Assembly: GCF_023283825.1 (NCBI RefSeq)
Contig: NZ_JAKILD010000001.1
Span: forward strand, 124,001 to 188,000
Reading direction: 5' to 3'
DNA length: 64,000 nt
Source of the DNA: Shewanella olleyana
GTDB taxonomy: Bacteria > Pseudomonadota > Gammaproteobacteria > Enterobacterales > Shewanellaceae
Positions 46,317 through 56,607 of this stretch are shown piece by piece (within the stretch, counting starts at the first letter, position 1; each line of letters begins with the position of its first letter). Position numbers and translations under genes: made by a program. The notes under the pieces were generated by a model, which had not been told where the DNA came from, searched no databases, and saw only the letters and a list, made by a program, of their open reading frames with translations.

Positions 46317-47717
46317 GTGGATAAGCCTTCCAATTTTCATGTCGCTCGAAACGGACTTGCTTTCGTATTTCGTCTTGTCGATGTGAGCGTGTTAATTTTT
46401 GCTTTTTTTACCATGCTAAATTTTCACGATGTTTTATTCGATAGAGAATATTTTCTGCTATTGATGGCGGAGTTATTCTTTTACCTTTATTTAGCAGAGT
46501 CCATTTCACTATATCGTTCATGGAGGCTGAGTAGTTTTCTTTACGTTTTAGGTTTAATGGCAACCGTGTTAGTGGTGTCATTCTTCATTTTACTTACGGC
46601 TATTTTCCTGTTTAAACAAGGCGAATATTACTCGCGTGTGGTTATCTTTGGCTGGTTTAGTCTTTCTATAGTCACATTAGTGAGCTGGCGAGTAATAGTT
46701 AGAGTTGTAAAGCGTACCATGAGAAGAAATGGCTACAGTTTGCAAAAGGTCGCGATTATTGGCATGACCGAATCAGGTAATAATTTATACCGAGAATTAA
46801 ATGACAATATCGAGCTAGGCCTACAATGTGTTGGTTTTTATGACGATAGAGAGCCAGACCGCGTAGACTGTGATCATTTACATTTGCTAAATGGATCCAT
46901 TGATAAAGCGGTTGAAATGGCTAAAAAGAGCGAAGTTAAAAAACTGTATATTTGTTTACCCATGCTTGCTGAAAAACGAATTTCTAGCATTATTCAGCAA
47001 CTTGGTGACTCGACCGTTGATGTTCTCATTTTACCTGATTTCCTACTCAAAAATCTTATGCATGCACGAGTTGGTAACGTTGGAGATTTAGATACCATTA
47101 GTGTGTTTGAGTCACCAGTCCATGGAATGAAAAACTTCTATAAACGCACTTTTGATATTTTATTTAGTTCATTAGCCATTATCGCTATTTCACCTGTACT
47201 TATTATTATAGCCGTTGCGATTAAGCTAACCTCACCTGGTGCAGTGCTGTTTAAACAAGATCGCTATGGTCTAGGAGGGGAACGGATTAAAGTGTTGAAG
47301 TTCCGTTCCATGACGGTCACAGAAAATGCCGATAAAGTCACTCAAGCTAAGAAAAACGACAGTCGCTTGACCTCCATTGGCGGTTTTTTGCGCAGAACCT
47401 CATTAGATGAATTACCACAGTTTTTTAATGTTCTATTGGGCACTATGTCTGTTGTTGGTCCAAGGCCTCATGCCGTTGCTCATAATGAGGAGTACCGCCA
47501 AATTGTGGCTTATTACATGCTCCGTCATAAGGTAAGACCCGGCATAACCGGGTGGGCACAAATTAATGGCTGGCGTGGAGAAACTGACACTCTCGATAAA
47601 ATGGAAAAGCGAGTGGAGTATGATCTTGCATATATCCGTCATTGGACTTTATGGTGGGATATTAAAATTATTTTCATGACAATTTTCAAAGGTTTTACTG
47701 GCAATAATGCCTACTAA
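46317..47717 (+). CDS. Undecaprenyl-phosphate glucose phosphotransferase (WcaJ-like)
   Basis: This 466-residue membrane enzyme has four or five N-terminal helices, a CoA-binding-like middle domain (KVAIIGMTESGNNLYREL) and a C-terminal bacterial sugar transferase domain. That domain has KLTSPGAVLFKQDRYG, KFRSM, LRRTSLDELPQFFNVL, VGPRPHAVAHN and RPGITGWAQINGWRGET. It starts repeat-unit synthesis by placing hexose-1-phosphate on undecaprenyl phosphate. The start is GTG 46317 with AAAGGAG upstream. The preceding 150 bp could carry a second promoter. Confidence 0.93.
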   Translation: MDKPSNFHVARNGLAFVFRLVDVSVLIFAFFTMLNFHDVLFDREYFLLLMAELFFYLYLAESISLYRSWRLSSFLYVLGLMATVLVVSFFILLTAIFLFKQGEYYSRVVIFGWFSLSIVTLVSWRVIVRVVKRTMRRNGYSLQKVAIIGMTESGNNLYRELNDNIELGLQCVGFYDDREPDRVDCDHLHLLNGSIDKAVEMAKKSEVKKLYICLPMLAEKRISSIIQQLGDSTVDVLILPDFLLKNLMHARVGNVGDLDTISVFESPVHGMKNFYKRTFDILFSSLAIIAISPVLIIIAVAIKLTSPGAVLFKQDRYGLGGERIKVLKFRSMTVTENADKVTQAKKNDSRLTSIGGFLRRTSLDELPQFFNVLLGTMSVVGPRPHAVAHNEEYRQIVAYYMLRHKVRPGITGWAQINGWRGETDTLDKMEKRVEYDLAYIRHWTLWWDIKIIFMTIFKGFTGNNAY

Positions 47718-47730
47718 CAGGGAGAAAAGA

Positions 47731-48945
47731 ATGAAAACGTTATTAGGCAGAAGAAGCATTATTGCTGTTGTTGTAAGCTCGATGATAGGTCCCGTTGCGC
47801 TGGCTCAAAATAAAGAAAATGCAGCAGTCATTAAAACTGAGTCGGGCATTGATCTTACACCTGGTTTAAACACTAGCTTGAAATATGACGACAATATCGC
47901 AAGTGCAAACACTGATACTGAAGACAGTATGATTTTAGTGGTTAACCCTGCATTGAAAGCTGAATTATTAAGTGGTAACAGTGTTTATTCTGCAGAGGCG
48001 GGAATCGAGTACGGTGATTATTTTAGCAGTAGTGATGATAATTACTTAGATGGTTTACTGAGATTAAAAGCTGATGTAGAAGTCAATCAATCAAATCGAT
48101 TTAATATAATAGGTACCTATATAGCCGGCCATGAGGATAGAGGTACCGGAATATTTGAAGGTGTAGGTAACCTTCAAGATGAGCCTAATACTTATGATGT
48201 ATATGCTATTGGTGGTTATTATGAATATGGGGCTAAAAGTACTGCTGCGAGATTAAGGCTCAATGGTAAATATCTTGAAAAAGAGTACAAGCGGTTTGAA
48301 GAATTAACTCAATATAAAAACTATTCAGAAACAACCTATGGCGGGACGTTTTTCTTTGATGTGAGCCCTACCGCAAGTTTAGTGGCTGATATTCAACGCA
48401 TTGATACTGAGTACCAAAAAGAGCCAGAACAATTAGAACTTCAAAATCGAGACAGTATTACAACCAACTACTTATTAGGGGCGGATTGGGAAGCGACAGC
48501 TTCAACCGAAGGTAAGGTTCGAGTCGGTTATCAACAAAAAAGTTTTGATAATAGTAACCGTGAAGATTTTAGTGGTTTAACTTGGGACGTAGACATGACT
48601 TGGCGCCCATTAACCTATAGTGCATTTACATTCACAACGGGGCAAAGTAGTAAAGATCCCAACTTATTGGGCGATTACGTAAGAGAGACCAATTATGGCG
48701 TAGCTTGGAAGCATGAATGGACCGAACTATTTTCAAGTAATCTTGGTTATGAACGTGTAGAAGAAGACTTTACCGGCATTATTCGAGAAGATCGTACGTC
48801 AAGCTACCAAGCTTCTGTCAGCTATTCTTTTGCTCGTTGGTTACTGATGAGAGTAGGGGTGGATATCAATGAAAGTACATCGACTAATGACATTTATAAG
48901 TTTGATCGAAACATTTATTACATCAATGCTGAAATGACTCTGTAA
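47731..48945 (+). CDS. Outer-membrane beta-barrel EPS protein (EpsL/VpsM-like)
   Basis: This 404-residue protein has a signal peptide ending SMIGPVALAQ. Alternating short amphipathic strands run throughout the mature part (for example SAEAGIEYGDYFSS, AARLRLNGKYLE, GKVRVGYQQKSF) and end in an aromatic/hydrophobic strand NIYYINAEMTL. This is the pattern of the EpsL/VpsM family of outer-membrane barrels in EPS loci. It may provide the outer-membrane pore that the short Wza-like protein lacks. The ATG at 47731 has AGGGAG upstream. Confidence 0.82.
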   Translation: MKTLLGRRSIIAVVVSSMIGPVALAQNKENAAVIKTESGIDLTPGLNTSLKYDDNIASANTDTEDSMILVVNPALKAELLSGNSVYSAEAGIEYGDYFSSSDDNYLDGLLRLKADVEVNQSNRFNIIGTYIAGHEDRGTGIFEGVGNLQDEPNTYDVYAIGGYYEYGAKSTAARLRLNGKYLEKEYKRFEELTQYKNYSETTYGGTFFFDVSPTASLVADIQRIDTEYQKEPEQLELQNRDSITTNYLLGADWEATASTEGKVRVGYQQKSFDNSNREDFSGLTWDVDMTWRPLTYSAFTFTTGQSSKDPNLLGDYVRETNYGVAWKHEWTELFSSNLGYERVEEDFTGIIREDRTSSYQASVSYSFARWLLMRVGVDINESTSTNDIYKFDRNIYYINAEMTL

Positions 48946-48958
48946 TCTAAGGACGGTT

Positions 48959-49480
48959 ATGAAATTTGTTTTACTGATTTTTATAGTTATTGTTTTCAGT
49001 GGCAATGCTATTGCTGTATCCGAAGGAAATCATCGTTTAGCAGCGGGTGATACGATTGTGATTAAAGTTTATGGAGAAGATGATTTAACTCTTGAAACGA
49101 GATTAACGAATAGCAGTACTGTTAATTATCCTTTTTTAGGTACGTTGGCATTAAGAGGTTTAACGGTAAAAGAAGTTGAGTCCCTGATTTATAATGGTTT
49201 AAAAGGGGATTATTTCGTTGAACCAAGTGTTTATGTTGGAATCGTGCATTACCGCCCGTTTTATATCCATGGTGAAGTTAAGAAACCTGGTGGATATCCA
49301 TATCAACCCGGTATGACGATTAATCAGGCGGTGGCGCTAGCAGGCGGATTAACTGAAAGAGCTTCAACAGATAAAATTTATATTTCTCGTGAAGGCACTA
49401 AAACCACTTCTGAAAGTGCGGAGATAAAAACCAAAATTCATGCAGGTGATACCATAACAATAGAGCAGAGATTCTTTTAA
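48959..49480 (+). CDS. Short Wza-like polysaccharide export protein
   Basis: This 173-residue protein has a signal peptide (LLIFIVIVFSGNAIAVS), a Poly_export domain (LAAGDTIVIKVYGEDDLTL) and one SLBB-like domain (YIHGEVKKPGGYPYQPGMT, AVALAGGLTERAS). Unlike Wza it has no lipobox cysteine and no C-terminal outer-membrane helix, so it likely forms a periplasmic ring that works with the preceding barrel protein, as suggested for VpsN-type proteins. It overlaps the next start codon by one base. Confidence 0.88.
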   Translation: MKFVLLIFIVIVFSGNAIAVSEGNHRLAAGDTIVIKVYGEDDLTLETRLTNSSTVNYPFLGTLALRGLTVKEVESLIYNGLKGDYFVEPSVYVGIVHYRPFYIHGEVKKPGGYPYQPGMTINQAVALAGGLTERASTDKIYISREGTKTTSESAEIKTKIHAGDTITIEQRFF

Positions 49481-51690
49481 TGATGTCCAATAACCCTCAA
49501 GTTAAAACAACGCCTATTATCCCTGAGCAGTTGGTTGACTTTAAGAAACTATTCAAGCCAATTCTATTTTTTAAGTGGCGTATTTTAGCATTCTCTATTT
49601 TAGTGACAGCGTTAACTGTATTTGTTGTGATGAGTATGAAACCGATTTATAGCGCGACTTCAACGTTACTAATCGAGTCTGAGCAGGCAAGTGCAATTAA
49701 AATAGATGAAGTATATGGGATTAACTCTGGTCAAAGAGAGTATTATCTTACTCAGTTTGAAATTTTAAAATCTCGCTCAATTGCCGAAAGAGTTTTCAAT
49801 GAACTAGACTTAGTCAATCACCCTCAGTTTTTACCTCAGCCTTCGTTATTCAAACAGTTAAAAAACAGTATCGACTTTCTGCCTAAAGAAGAAGTTGTGC
49901 CAGTTGATGAAAATAAGATTTTTCAACAAATGATAAATGGTTTTGCTAGTAATATTATTATTTCGCCCATAAGAAAAACTCAACTTGTTAATATCAGCTA
50001 TGAAACTCCATACCCAGAGCTTGCTTCGCTGGTATCAAATGCCGTGGGTGATGCTTATATTTTAAGTCAGCTTGAAGCGAAAGCAGGAATGACTCAAAAA
50101 GCGAATATTTGGTTGGGTGGTCGGTTAGAGGATTTACGAGTAAATTTAGATGCGTCAGAACATCGTTTAGAGCAATTTAGAATTGATAACGGTTTAGTTG
50201 ATGTTGAAGGTGTAACGGCGCTAGATGCTAAAGAGCTGCAAAGATTAAGTGATGACATAACACTGGCTCGGTCTCGTAAAGCGCAAGCTGACAGCTTTAT
50301 GGCCGTGGTAAAAAAATATGGCGCAAGTGATATTGGTCGTTTGGAAAGTTTGCCAGAAGTGACATCACATTTATCGATACAAAACGTAAAACGTGAAGTC
50401 AGTATTGTTGAGCGTAAAGTCTCAGAGTTACAACAGGTCTATGGACCAAAGCACCCTAAATTGATCTCTGCTAAAGCTGAACTTGCAACTGTTCAAAACA
50501 ATCTACGCGTTCAAATCGGTCGTTTAGTGCAAGGTATTGAAGATGAAGCTCAAACCGCTTCGCAAAACTTACGTTCTTTAGAAGCTCAATTCAACAGCTC
50601 TAAAGGCGAGTTCCAAGATTTAAGTACCATCGATACTACGTATAAGCGCTTGCTACGAGAAGTGAATACCAACCAACAACTATTCGAAAGCTTTTTATCT
50701 CGCCAGAAAGAAACCGAAGTCACTGGTGACTTTGATTCTCCCGTTGCGAGGTTTACCGATAGAGCTGTCACACCATATAACCCTATCAAACCAAACAAGA
50801 AGCTTATTGTTGTTGCTGCGTTCTTAGCGAGCTTTATTTTTGCGATGGTAATTGTATTAGTATTAGATGCTTTAAACGATACGATTAAAACCACAGATGA
50901 TGTTGAGAAAATTTTATCTCAACGTGCACTTGGTTATATTCCAAAAGCAGATAAGAAAGCGACCTATGATGAAGTGAACTTTGCCTTTTATGATAGCAAC
51001 GCTAAGATGCATGCGGAATCAGTTAGGACAATAAGGACTTCTTTATCGTTAATGGCTCTCGGACAGGATTTAACGACAATTGAAATCACATCTTCGTTCC
51101 CTAATGAAGGAAAAACATCAGTCGCGATGAACTTGGCATTTGCTTTTTCTGGTATGGAAAAAGTGTTGATTATTGATGCCGATATGCGAAAACCCAATGT
51201 CGGTAGTCGCTTTGGACTACCCAATTATCAACCGGGTTTATCAAATGTGTTAGCAGGTTCGGAATCTGTCAGTGATTGTATTGCCCATGATGTTAAACCC
51301 AATGTCGATGTGCTCGCAGCTGGCGCTATTCCTCTTAATCCGCAAGAGCTGTTATCAACGCCAATTTTAGCGAAGGTGTTACAAGAGCTCAAACAGCACT
51401 ATACCAAAATTATTATTGATACGCCGCCGGTACAAGCGGTAAGCGATGCATTAGTTATTGCGCCACACAGCGATGCCATCGTAACTGTAGTCAAAGCCGC
51501 TACAACGCGTTCGGAGGCAGTAAGACTGACGCTTGCGAAATTATATCAGGCTAGAGGTAAAGTCTTCGGGGTAGTATTGAATCAATTAAATATTAAAGAT
51601 GCACAACAATACCATGGTCAGTATGGGTATTATCAACCCTATGAAAGCAACAGTGTCGAAGAACCAGAGACACATGCTAAAGCATCATGA
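49480..51690 (+). CDS. Wzc-like polysaccharide co-polymerase and tyrosine autokinase
   Basis: This 736-residue inner-membrane protein has two helices (about 32-52 and 435-455) around a large periplasmic Wzz/GNVR region with coiled coil. The cytoplasmic BY-kinase domain has Walker A SSFPNEGKTSVAMNL, Walker A' LIIDADMRKPN and Walker B KIIIDTPPV. The C-terminal tyrosine cluster is YHGQYGYYQPYES. It controls chain length and export by cycling phosphorylation. The following phosphatase gene overlaps its stop codon by 4 bp. Confidence 0.94.
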   Translation: MMSNNPQVKTTPIIPEQLVDFKKLFKPILFFKWRILAFSILVTALTVFVVMSMKPIYSATSTLLIESEQASAIKIDEVYGINSGQREYYLTQFEILKSRSIAERVFNELDLVNHPQFLPQPSLFKQLKNSIDFLPKEEVVPVDENKIFQQMINGFASNIIISPIRKTQLVNISYETPYPELASLVSNAVGDAYILSQLEAKAGMTQKANIWLGGRLEDLRVNLDASEHRLEQFRIDNGLVDVEGVTALDAKELQRLSDDITLARSRKAQADSFMAVVKKYGASDIGRLESLPEVTSHLSIQNVKREVSIVERKVSELQQVYGPKHPKLISAKAELATVQNNLRVQIGRLVQGIEDEAQTASQNLRSLEAQFNSSKGEFQDLSTIDTTYKRLLREVNTNQQLFESFLSRQKETEVTGDFDSPVARFTDRAVTPYNPIKPNKKLIVVAAFLASFIFAMVIVLVLDALNDTIKTTDDVEKILSQRALGYIPKADKKATYDEVNFAFYDSNAKMHAESVRTIRTSLSLMALGQDLTTIEITSSFPNEGKTSVAMNLAFAFSGMEKVLIIDADMRKPNVGSRFGLPNYQPGLSNVLAGSESVSDCIAHDVKPNVDVLAAGAIPLNPQELLSTPILAKVLQELKQHYTKIIIDTPPVQAVSDALVIAPHSDAIVTVVKAATTRSEAVRLTLAKLYQARGKVFGVVLNQLNIKDAQQYHGQYGYYQPYESNSVEEPETHAKAS

Positions 51691-52412
51691 TAGATATTCA
51701 CTGTCATGTTCTACCTGAAATAGATGATGGAGCCAAGTCTCTTGATGAGTCAATGGCACTTATCCATCAAGCAATAGAGCAGGGTATTACTCGGATTGTG
51801 GCAACACCACATATTCATGTTGGTATTTATGATAATAATCAACAAACCATCCTTGGGGCTTATTCTCGTGTTCAACAAGAAATTAAAGCCCAAGGACTGC
51901 CTATTGAGCTTAGGGTTGCCGCGGAAGTGAGAATTTGCCCTGAAATTATAATGTTAGCTAAACAAAATCAGCTGCCATTCGTCGGGGATTTTGATGAAAA
52001 AAAAGTGCTGCTGTTAGAGTTACCAAGCAGTCATTTACCTGCAGGCGTAGAGAAATTAATTGATTGGTTAATCAACTCGAATATTCTTCCTATGATTGCG
52101 CACCCTGAGCGAAATCGAGAGCTGCAACGTTATCCTGATAGGATTAAGCCTTTTCAGCAACGAGGCTGTTTGTTTCAATTAACTGCAGCATCGTTGATCG
52201 GCGATTTAGGTGATTCGCCTAAAGCTTTAAGCCAGCTGTGGATCAAGAAAAAGCTCTATACCATTATTGGCTCTGACTGCCACTCGATAAAGCGTCGCCC
52301 ACCAAAGTTACATCAAGCTTATTCCATTACTAAAGAGCTAACTGACGATACTTACGCCACTCAGCTTGTTGTTGATAACCCATATTTGATTTCAAAAAGG
52401 CTATTTTCCTAA
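51687..52412 (+). CDS. CpsB/YwqE-type PHP-domain tyrosine phosphatase
   Basis: This 241-residue metal-dependent phosphatase has the PHP motifs MIDIHCHVLPEIDDGAK, ATPHIHVG, IAHPERNREL and IGSDCHSI. It should dephosphorylate the tyrosine cluster of the preceding Wzc-like kinase. That a PHP-type enzyme is used rather than a low-molecular-weight Wzb phosphatase is notable for a Gram-negative but is known in marine Gammaproteobacteria. The ATGA overlap with the kinase gene supports coupled translation. Confidence 0.92.
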   Translation: MIDIHCHVLPEIDDGAKSLDESMALIHQAIEQGITRIVATPHIHVGIYDNNQQTILGAYSRVQQEIKAQGLPIELRVAAEVRICPEIIMLAKQNQLPFVGDFDEKKVLLLELPSSHLPAGVEKLIDWLINSNILPMIAHPERNRELQRYPDRIKPFQQRGCLFQLTAASLIGDLGDSPKALSQLWIKKKLYTIIGSDCHSIKRRPPKLHQAYSITKELTDDTYATQLVVDNPYLISKRLFS

Positions 52413-52418
52413 ACTGCC

Positions 52419-53129
52419 ATGTTAATAATGCCAACCTCTCGTAAGTTAGTTTATGCCGCGCTGATTATTATTCTGTTAGCCTTTCTGCCTTTACTTGTAC
52501 AAAAAGGTGTAGCCAACGCTTACCATTTTAAGTCGCTTTATTATTTGAAGCTTTGGGAGAGAAACTCTAAAGCAGACGAAGAACAGTATTTTCAGGCGAA
52601 AGTAGCTGCAACTCACGCTTATTCATTGGATAGCGCAAACCCACATTACTTACTTACGTTAGCCAAAGTGTTGGAATGGGGCGGCTATGCTAAGTTTGAA
52701 GCTATAAATATGGGGTTCTTAACCTACCTATATGAAACAGCGATAAATCAAAGGCCTTTGTGGCCAAATGCTTATGCTGATTATGGTGCAATGATAGCTT
52801 TCAATGACGGTGAATTGGACAAAGCATGGACTTTATTGCTGCAGGGGCGTGATAAGGGGCCCTATACCCCTGAAGTTATTCGTCAAATATTAGCCGTTGG
52901 CTTTGCATTCTGGGGCGAATTAACGATTGAGCAGAAACAACAAGTAATAGATATAGCATCTATTGCTGTAGAGTCAAAATGGGATGTAAAGCTGACATTG
53001 CAATCACTTGCAAAACAATATGACAGAACCCAAATATTGTGCACTTTTTATAAATATTCCGATAATAATTTGTCCGAATCAGCAGCGCATTGGATTATTC
53101 AATCCTTATGTCATCAAAATTATAAATAG
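52419..53129 (+). CDS. VpsP-like EPS protein
   Basis: This 236-residue protein has one N-terminal hydrophobic helix (LVYAALIIILLAFLPLLVQ) and a TPR-like helical periplasmic or cytoplasmic region (YHFKSLYYLKLWERNSKA, WPNAYADYGAMIAFNDGELD). It resembles the VpsP proteins of Vibrio polysaccharide loci, whose role is unknown. Several ATG codons are possible near the start (52419 or 52428). It lies 6 bp after the phosphatase gene. Confidence 0.72.
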   Translation: MLIMPTSRKLVYAALIIILLAFLPLLVQKGVANAYHFKSLYYLKLWERNSKADEEQYFQAKVAATHAYSLDSANPHYLLTLAKVLEWGGYAKFEAINMGFLTYLYETAINQRPLWPNAYADYGAMIAFNDGELDKAWTLLLQGRDKGPYTPEVIRQILAVGFAFWGELTIEQKQQVIDIASIAVESKWDVKLTLQSLAKQYDRTQILCTFYKYSDNNLSESAAHWIIQSLCHQNYK

Positions 53130-53143
53130 GATGTAACGTTTAG

Positions 53144-54493
53144 ATGCTCACTTCTTCTCGGCTTGCTAAATATATTATTTTCTCTTTGTGTACGTTAATC
53201 GTTTTTTCACCTATACCGTTAGGAAGCAATAGGATTTGGGCCTGGTCAATATTGGAGTTTGTGATATTAAGCTTAGGTTGTATTCATATTGCTTATTGCG
53301 CTAAGCATGACAAAGCTTTTCTAAGTCATGAATGGCAAAAAATCTTATTGATCCCTTTGGCAATATTCTTAGGCTTTTTACTGCTTCAAGTGATTAATTT
53401 GATACCTGGCATTGGCACAGTAGATAGTTATCAGACTACACAACAGTTATTAAAAACCTTAAGTTATCTTATTTTTGCCTTGCTGTTGAGTGAGTACTGT
53501 ATTAACACCAGAATGCTTAAGTGGATTGTATTTTCGATACTTTTATCTGGGTGTTTCCAAGCATTTTATGGTTCCACTATCCATCTTATGAATTTAGATG
53601 TTTCGCCAGTATTTCATTATGCAGATGGCGATAAAGCAAGAGGTACTTTTGCTTATCAAAATCATTATGCAAATTATCTTGCCCTGTGTCTTTCGATTGC
53701 TATTGGATGGCTGATTTCAGAGTTGAAAACGCAAAATACTGATTTTGAGCTTAGGCAGTTTTTGGTAACCAGCTTATCTACTTTGTTTAGCCGAAAATTA
53801 TTAATACGTTTAGCCATAGTGCTCATGATTATCGGTCTCATTTTAAGTCGTTCAAGAATGGGAAATGCTGGCTTTTTTACTGCACTTATTATTGTATCTG
53901 TCATAGCGATTTTTATTTATCGTCGACCGCCCATACTGCTTAAACCACTAGTTATTAGCATTTTTATTTTAGATTTAATCATTGTAGGTTCAATTTTTGG
54001 TGTTGAAAAAGTTAAGCAACGCATTGAAGATACAAGCTTCGCATCAGAAAGCAGAGATTTAGTCGTCATTGATAGCTTACCCATTATTGAACAGAATTGG
54101 TTAACGGGTACTGGTGGAGGCAGTTTCTATACTGTTTTCCCAGGCTTCCAACCTAGACCCTATAGTGGGTTTTATGATCACGCTCATAATGAGTACATCC
54201 AATTTTCGATTGAATACGGTGTTGTTATTTCAGCAATGTTGGCGCTATGGATGTTATATGCTTTGTTATTAGCATGTAAAACTATGAAAAATAGGAATAA
54301 TAAATTTTATAAAGGTGTGGCTTTTGGGTCGGCAATGGCTATTATTCATATGTGCGTTCACAACTTTGTAGATTTTAACCTTCAATCTCCGGCTAATACC
54401 TTATTATTCATCACCATTTTATGCCTATGTTGGATTTCTTATAATCTACCCTCAGAATTAAAAAAGAAGCCTCGCAGACACCGTGGGGATTAG
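53144..54493 (+). CDS. O-antigen ligase/Wzy-like protein (second copy)
   Basis: This 449-residue inner-membrane protein has about 11-12 helices and the Wzy_C/WaaL-type region. AFYGS and GTFAYQNHYANYLALCLSI come first, then SRSRMGNAGFF, a periplasmic loop with GTGGGSFYTVFPGF, and DHAHNEYIQFSIEYG. The second such protein in the operon is unusual: one may polymerise, the other ligate or transfer chains. Which is which cannot be read from sequence. Confidence 0.85.
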   Translation: MLTSSRLAKYIIFSLCTLIVFSPIPLGSNRIWAWSILEFVILSLGCIHIAYCAKHDKAFLSHEWQKILLIPLAIFLGFLLLQVINLIPGIGTVDSYQTTQQLLKTLSYLIFALLLSEYCINTRMLKWIVFSILLSGCFQAFYGSTIHLMNLDVSPVFHYADGDKARGTFAYQNHYANYLALCLSIAIGWLISELKTQNTDFELRQFLVTSLSTLFSRKLLIRLAIVLMIIGLILSRSRMGNAGFFTALIIVSVIAIFIYRRPPILLKPLVISIFILDLIIVGSIFGVEKVKQRIEDTSFASESRDLVVIDSLPIIEQNWLTGTGGGSFYTVFPGFQPRPYSGFYDHAHNEYIQFSIEYGVVISAMLALWMLYALLLACKTMKNRNNKFYKGVAFGSAMAIIHMCVHNFVDFNLQSPANTLLFITILCLCWISYNLPSELKKKPRRHRGD

Positions 54494-54564
54494 ATAATAA
54501 AAATACAGACATCAATTATTAAGAACGTGACAATTTATTTTAACTTTACTCAAAAAGGACTCTT

Positions 54565-55446
54565 ATGAAAGTTGTTATTCCTGTTGCCGGTTTAGGAACC
54601 CGGATGTTGCCAGCAACAAAAGCCATTCCGAAAGAAATGCTGCCTTTGGTTGATAAACCGCTGATTCAATATATTGTTGATGAATGTGTTAAGGCTGGTG
54701 TAAAAGAGATTGTTTTAGTAACACATGCCAGTAAAAATGCAATCGAAAACCATTTCGATAAATCCTATGAGCTCGAGTCGACTTTGGAGAAGCGTGTAAA
54801 GCGTCAATTGCTCAAGGAAGTCCAAGGTATTTGCCCTAAAGACGTTACCATTATGCAAGTGCGTCAGGGAGAAGCTAAGGGGCTTGGTCATGCTGTACTT
54901 TGTGCTAAGCCTTGTATTGGTAATAACCCTTTTGCTGTTGTACTTCCGGATGTCATCTTAGATGAGTACACTGCAAATCAAAGTTCAGAGAACTTAGCGG
55001 CAATGATTTCTCGTTTCGAAGAAACATCGTCAAGCCAAATCATGGTAGCTCCTGTTGCCCAAGAAGAAGTGCAGAAATACGGTATTGCTGACTGTAATGG
55101 CGTAGATGTCCAACCTGGTGAGTCAACCACAATTGTCAAGATGGTAGAGAAACCAGCGGTGAACGAAGCGCCTTCAAATTTAGCTGTTGTGGGCCGATAT
55201 GTTTTATCTGAAAAAATCTGGGATTTATTAGCCAAAACACCAGCAGGAGCAGGTGATGAAATCCAATTGACAGATGCTATTGATATGCTGATTGAATCGG
55301 ACAAAGTTGAAGCGTTCAATATGACTGGTAAATCACATGATTGTGGTGACAAACTAAGTTATATGGCAGCATTTGTTGAATATGGTTTAAATGACAAAAA
55401 GCTTGGTGCAGATTTTAAGAAAATTCTTGCTGGACTGGTTAAGTAA
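54565..55446 (+). CDS. galU: UTP--glucose-1-phosphate uridylyltransferase
   Basis: This 293-residue enzyme makes UDP-glucose, the substrate of Ugd. Motifs include [20 protein letters not shown] with the nucleotide-binding Arg/Lys, [36 protein letters not shown] and [16 protein letters not shown] and AGGA lie just before the ATG. As the last gene of the operon it complements ugd at the beginning. A terminator follows. Confidence 0.96.
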   Translation: MKVVIPVAGLGTRMLPATKAIPKEMLPLVDKPLIQYIVDECVKAGVKEIVLVTHASKNAIENHFDKSYELESTLEKRVKRQLLKEVQGICPKDVTIMQVRQGEAKGLGHAVLCAKPCIGNNPFAVVLPDVILDEYTANQSSENLAAMISRFEETSSSQIMVAPVAQEEVQKYGIADCNGVDVQPGESTTIVKMVEKPAVNEAPSNLAVVGRYVLSEKIWDLLAKTPAGAGDEIQLTDAIDMLIESDKVEAFNMTGKSHDCGDKLSYMAAFVEYGLNDKKLGADFKKILAGLVK

Positions 55447-55472
55447 TTGAATTAAAAATTGTAATTTGTTTT

Positions 55473-55501
55473 AAAAGCCTGCTTTATAGCAGGTTTTTTT
55501 A
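55473..55501 (+). terminator. Intrinsic terminator at the end of the EPS operon
   Basis: CCTGCT and AGCAGG form a stem with a TTAT loop, extended by flanking A and T pairs and followed by TTTTTTT. The A-run on the other side could also end the tRNA transcript from the minus strand. Confidence 0.75.
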
Positions 55502-55630
55502 TATCTAAGTTTTGAACTATGGCAGCAGATGCTAACTAGTTATAAGTCTTCGTTTAATTGTTCAAATAGAATAATTAATTAAATAGTGGGAAATACGAGG
55601 TAAGATATTTTGGTGAAAGTTTTGATAAAT

Positions 55631-55707
<77 letters not shown>

Positions 55708-55796
55708 TCCGTATTTATTTAAAGCTTTATTGAAATGTATTGATTCCGAAGTAAAACAGTATCTGTACAACTTATAAAGAGGCCTTTATAAGAAAT

Positions 55797-55873
<77 letters not shown>

Positions 55874-55901
55874 TCCGATTTTTTCAATATTATTAAGTAA
55901 G

Positions 55902-55978
<77 letters not shown>

Positions 55979-56007
55979 TCCGAACTTAATAGTGATAGTT
56001 GTTATAT

Positions 56008-56084
<77 letters not shown>

Positions 56085-56187
56085 TCCGAATATAAACTAT
56101 CTTGCTTAAACAGATTGCTAATAAATAAATTTAAAAGCATTTGCAGTTTTATAAAACTAGTCAAATAATTGATTAACTTTACAAAAT

Positions 56188-56264
<77 letters not shown>

Positions 56265-56282
56265 TCCGTTTAAGCGGGGCGA

Positions 56283-56311
56283 ACTATAACGACCTATACC
56301 GTGCTTGGCAA
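56283..56311 (-). promoter_or_regulatory. Sigma-70 promoter of the initiator tRNA array
   Basis: On the minus strand TTGCCA (-35) and TATAGT (-10) are separated by 17 bp and followed by the G+C-rich discriminator TCGCCCCGC. This arrangement is typical of stringently controlled stable-RNA promoters. Confidence 0.85.
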
Positions 56312-56607
56312 GTCGAAATGACATTTTTATGATCGTTTGTTGGGTTAATGAGCATAAATCGCTATTTTGGGGATTTATTGTCTGGCTTTTGAGCGTTATC
56401 ACTATTCCTATATTTCCAAAATTGGAATTTTGAGATCAAAAATAGCTTGGCTAGTGAGCTAAATGCCGACTTCTCAAAGTGAGCTTTAAATAAAAAGAGC
56501 CTAAAAAGCGAGATTTTGTGCTTTTAAGTGACATTTTCACACTTGAGATTTGGTTTAGGTATATAATGCCGACTTAATTATACCTGTGAGATGATGACTG
56601 CGATTCC
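56312..56607. other. Region between the tRNA promoter and rlmKL
   Basis: About 300 bp without a gene. It must contain the rlmKL promoter on the plus strand; GTATATAATGCC near 56558-56569 is a plausible -10 element. I see no other structure. Confidence 0.4.
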
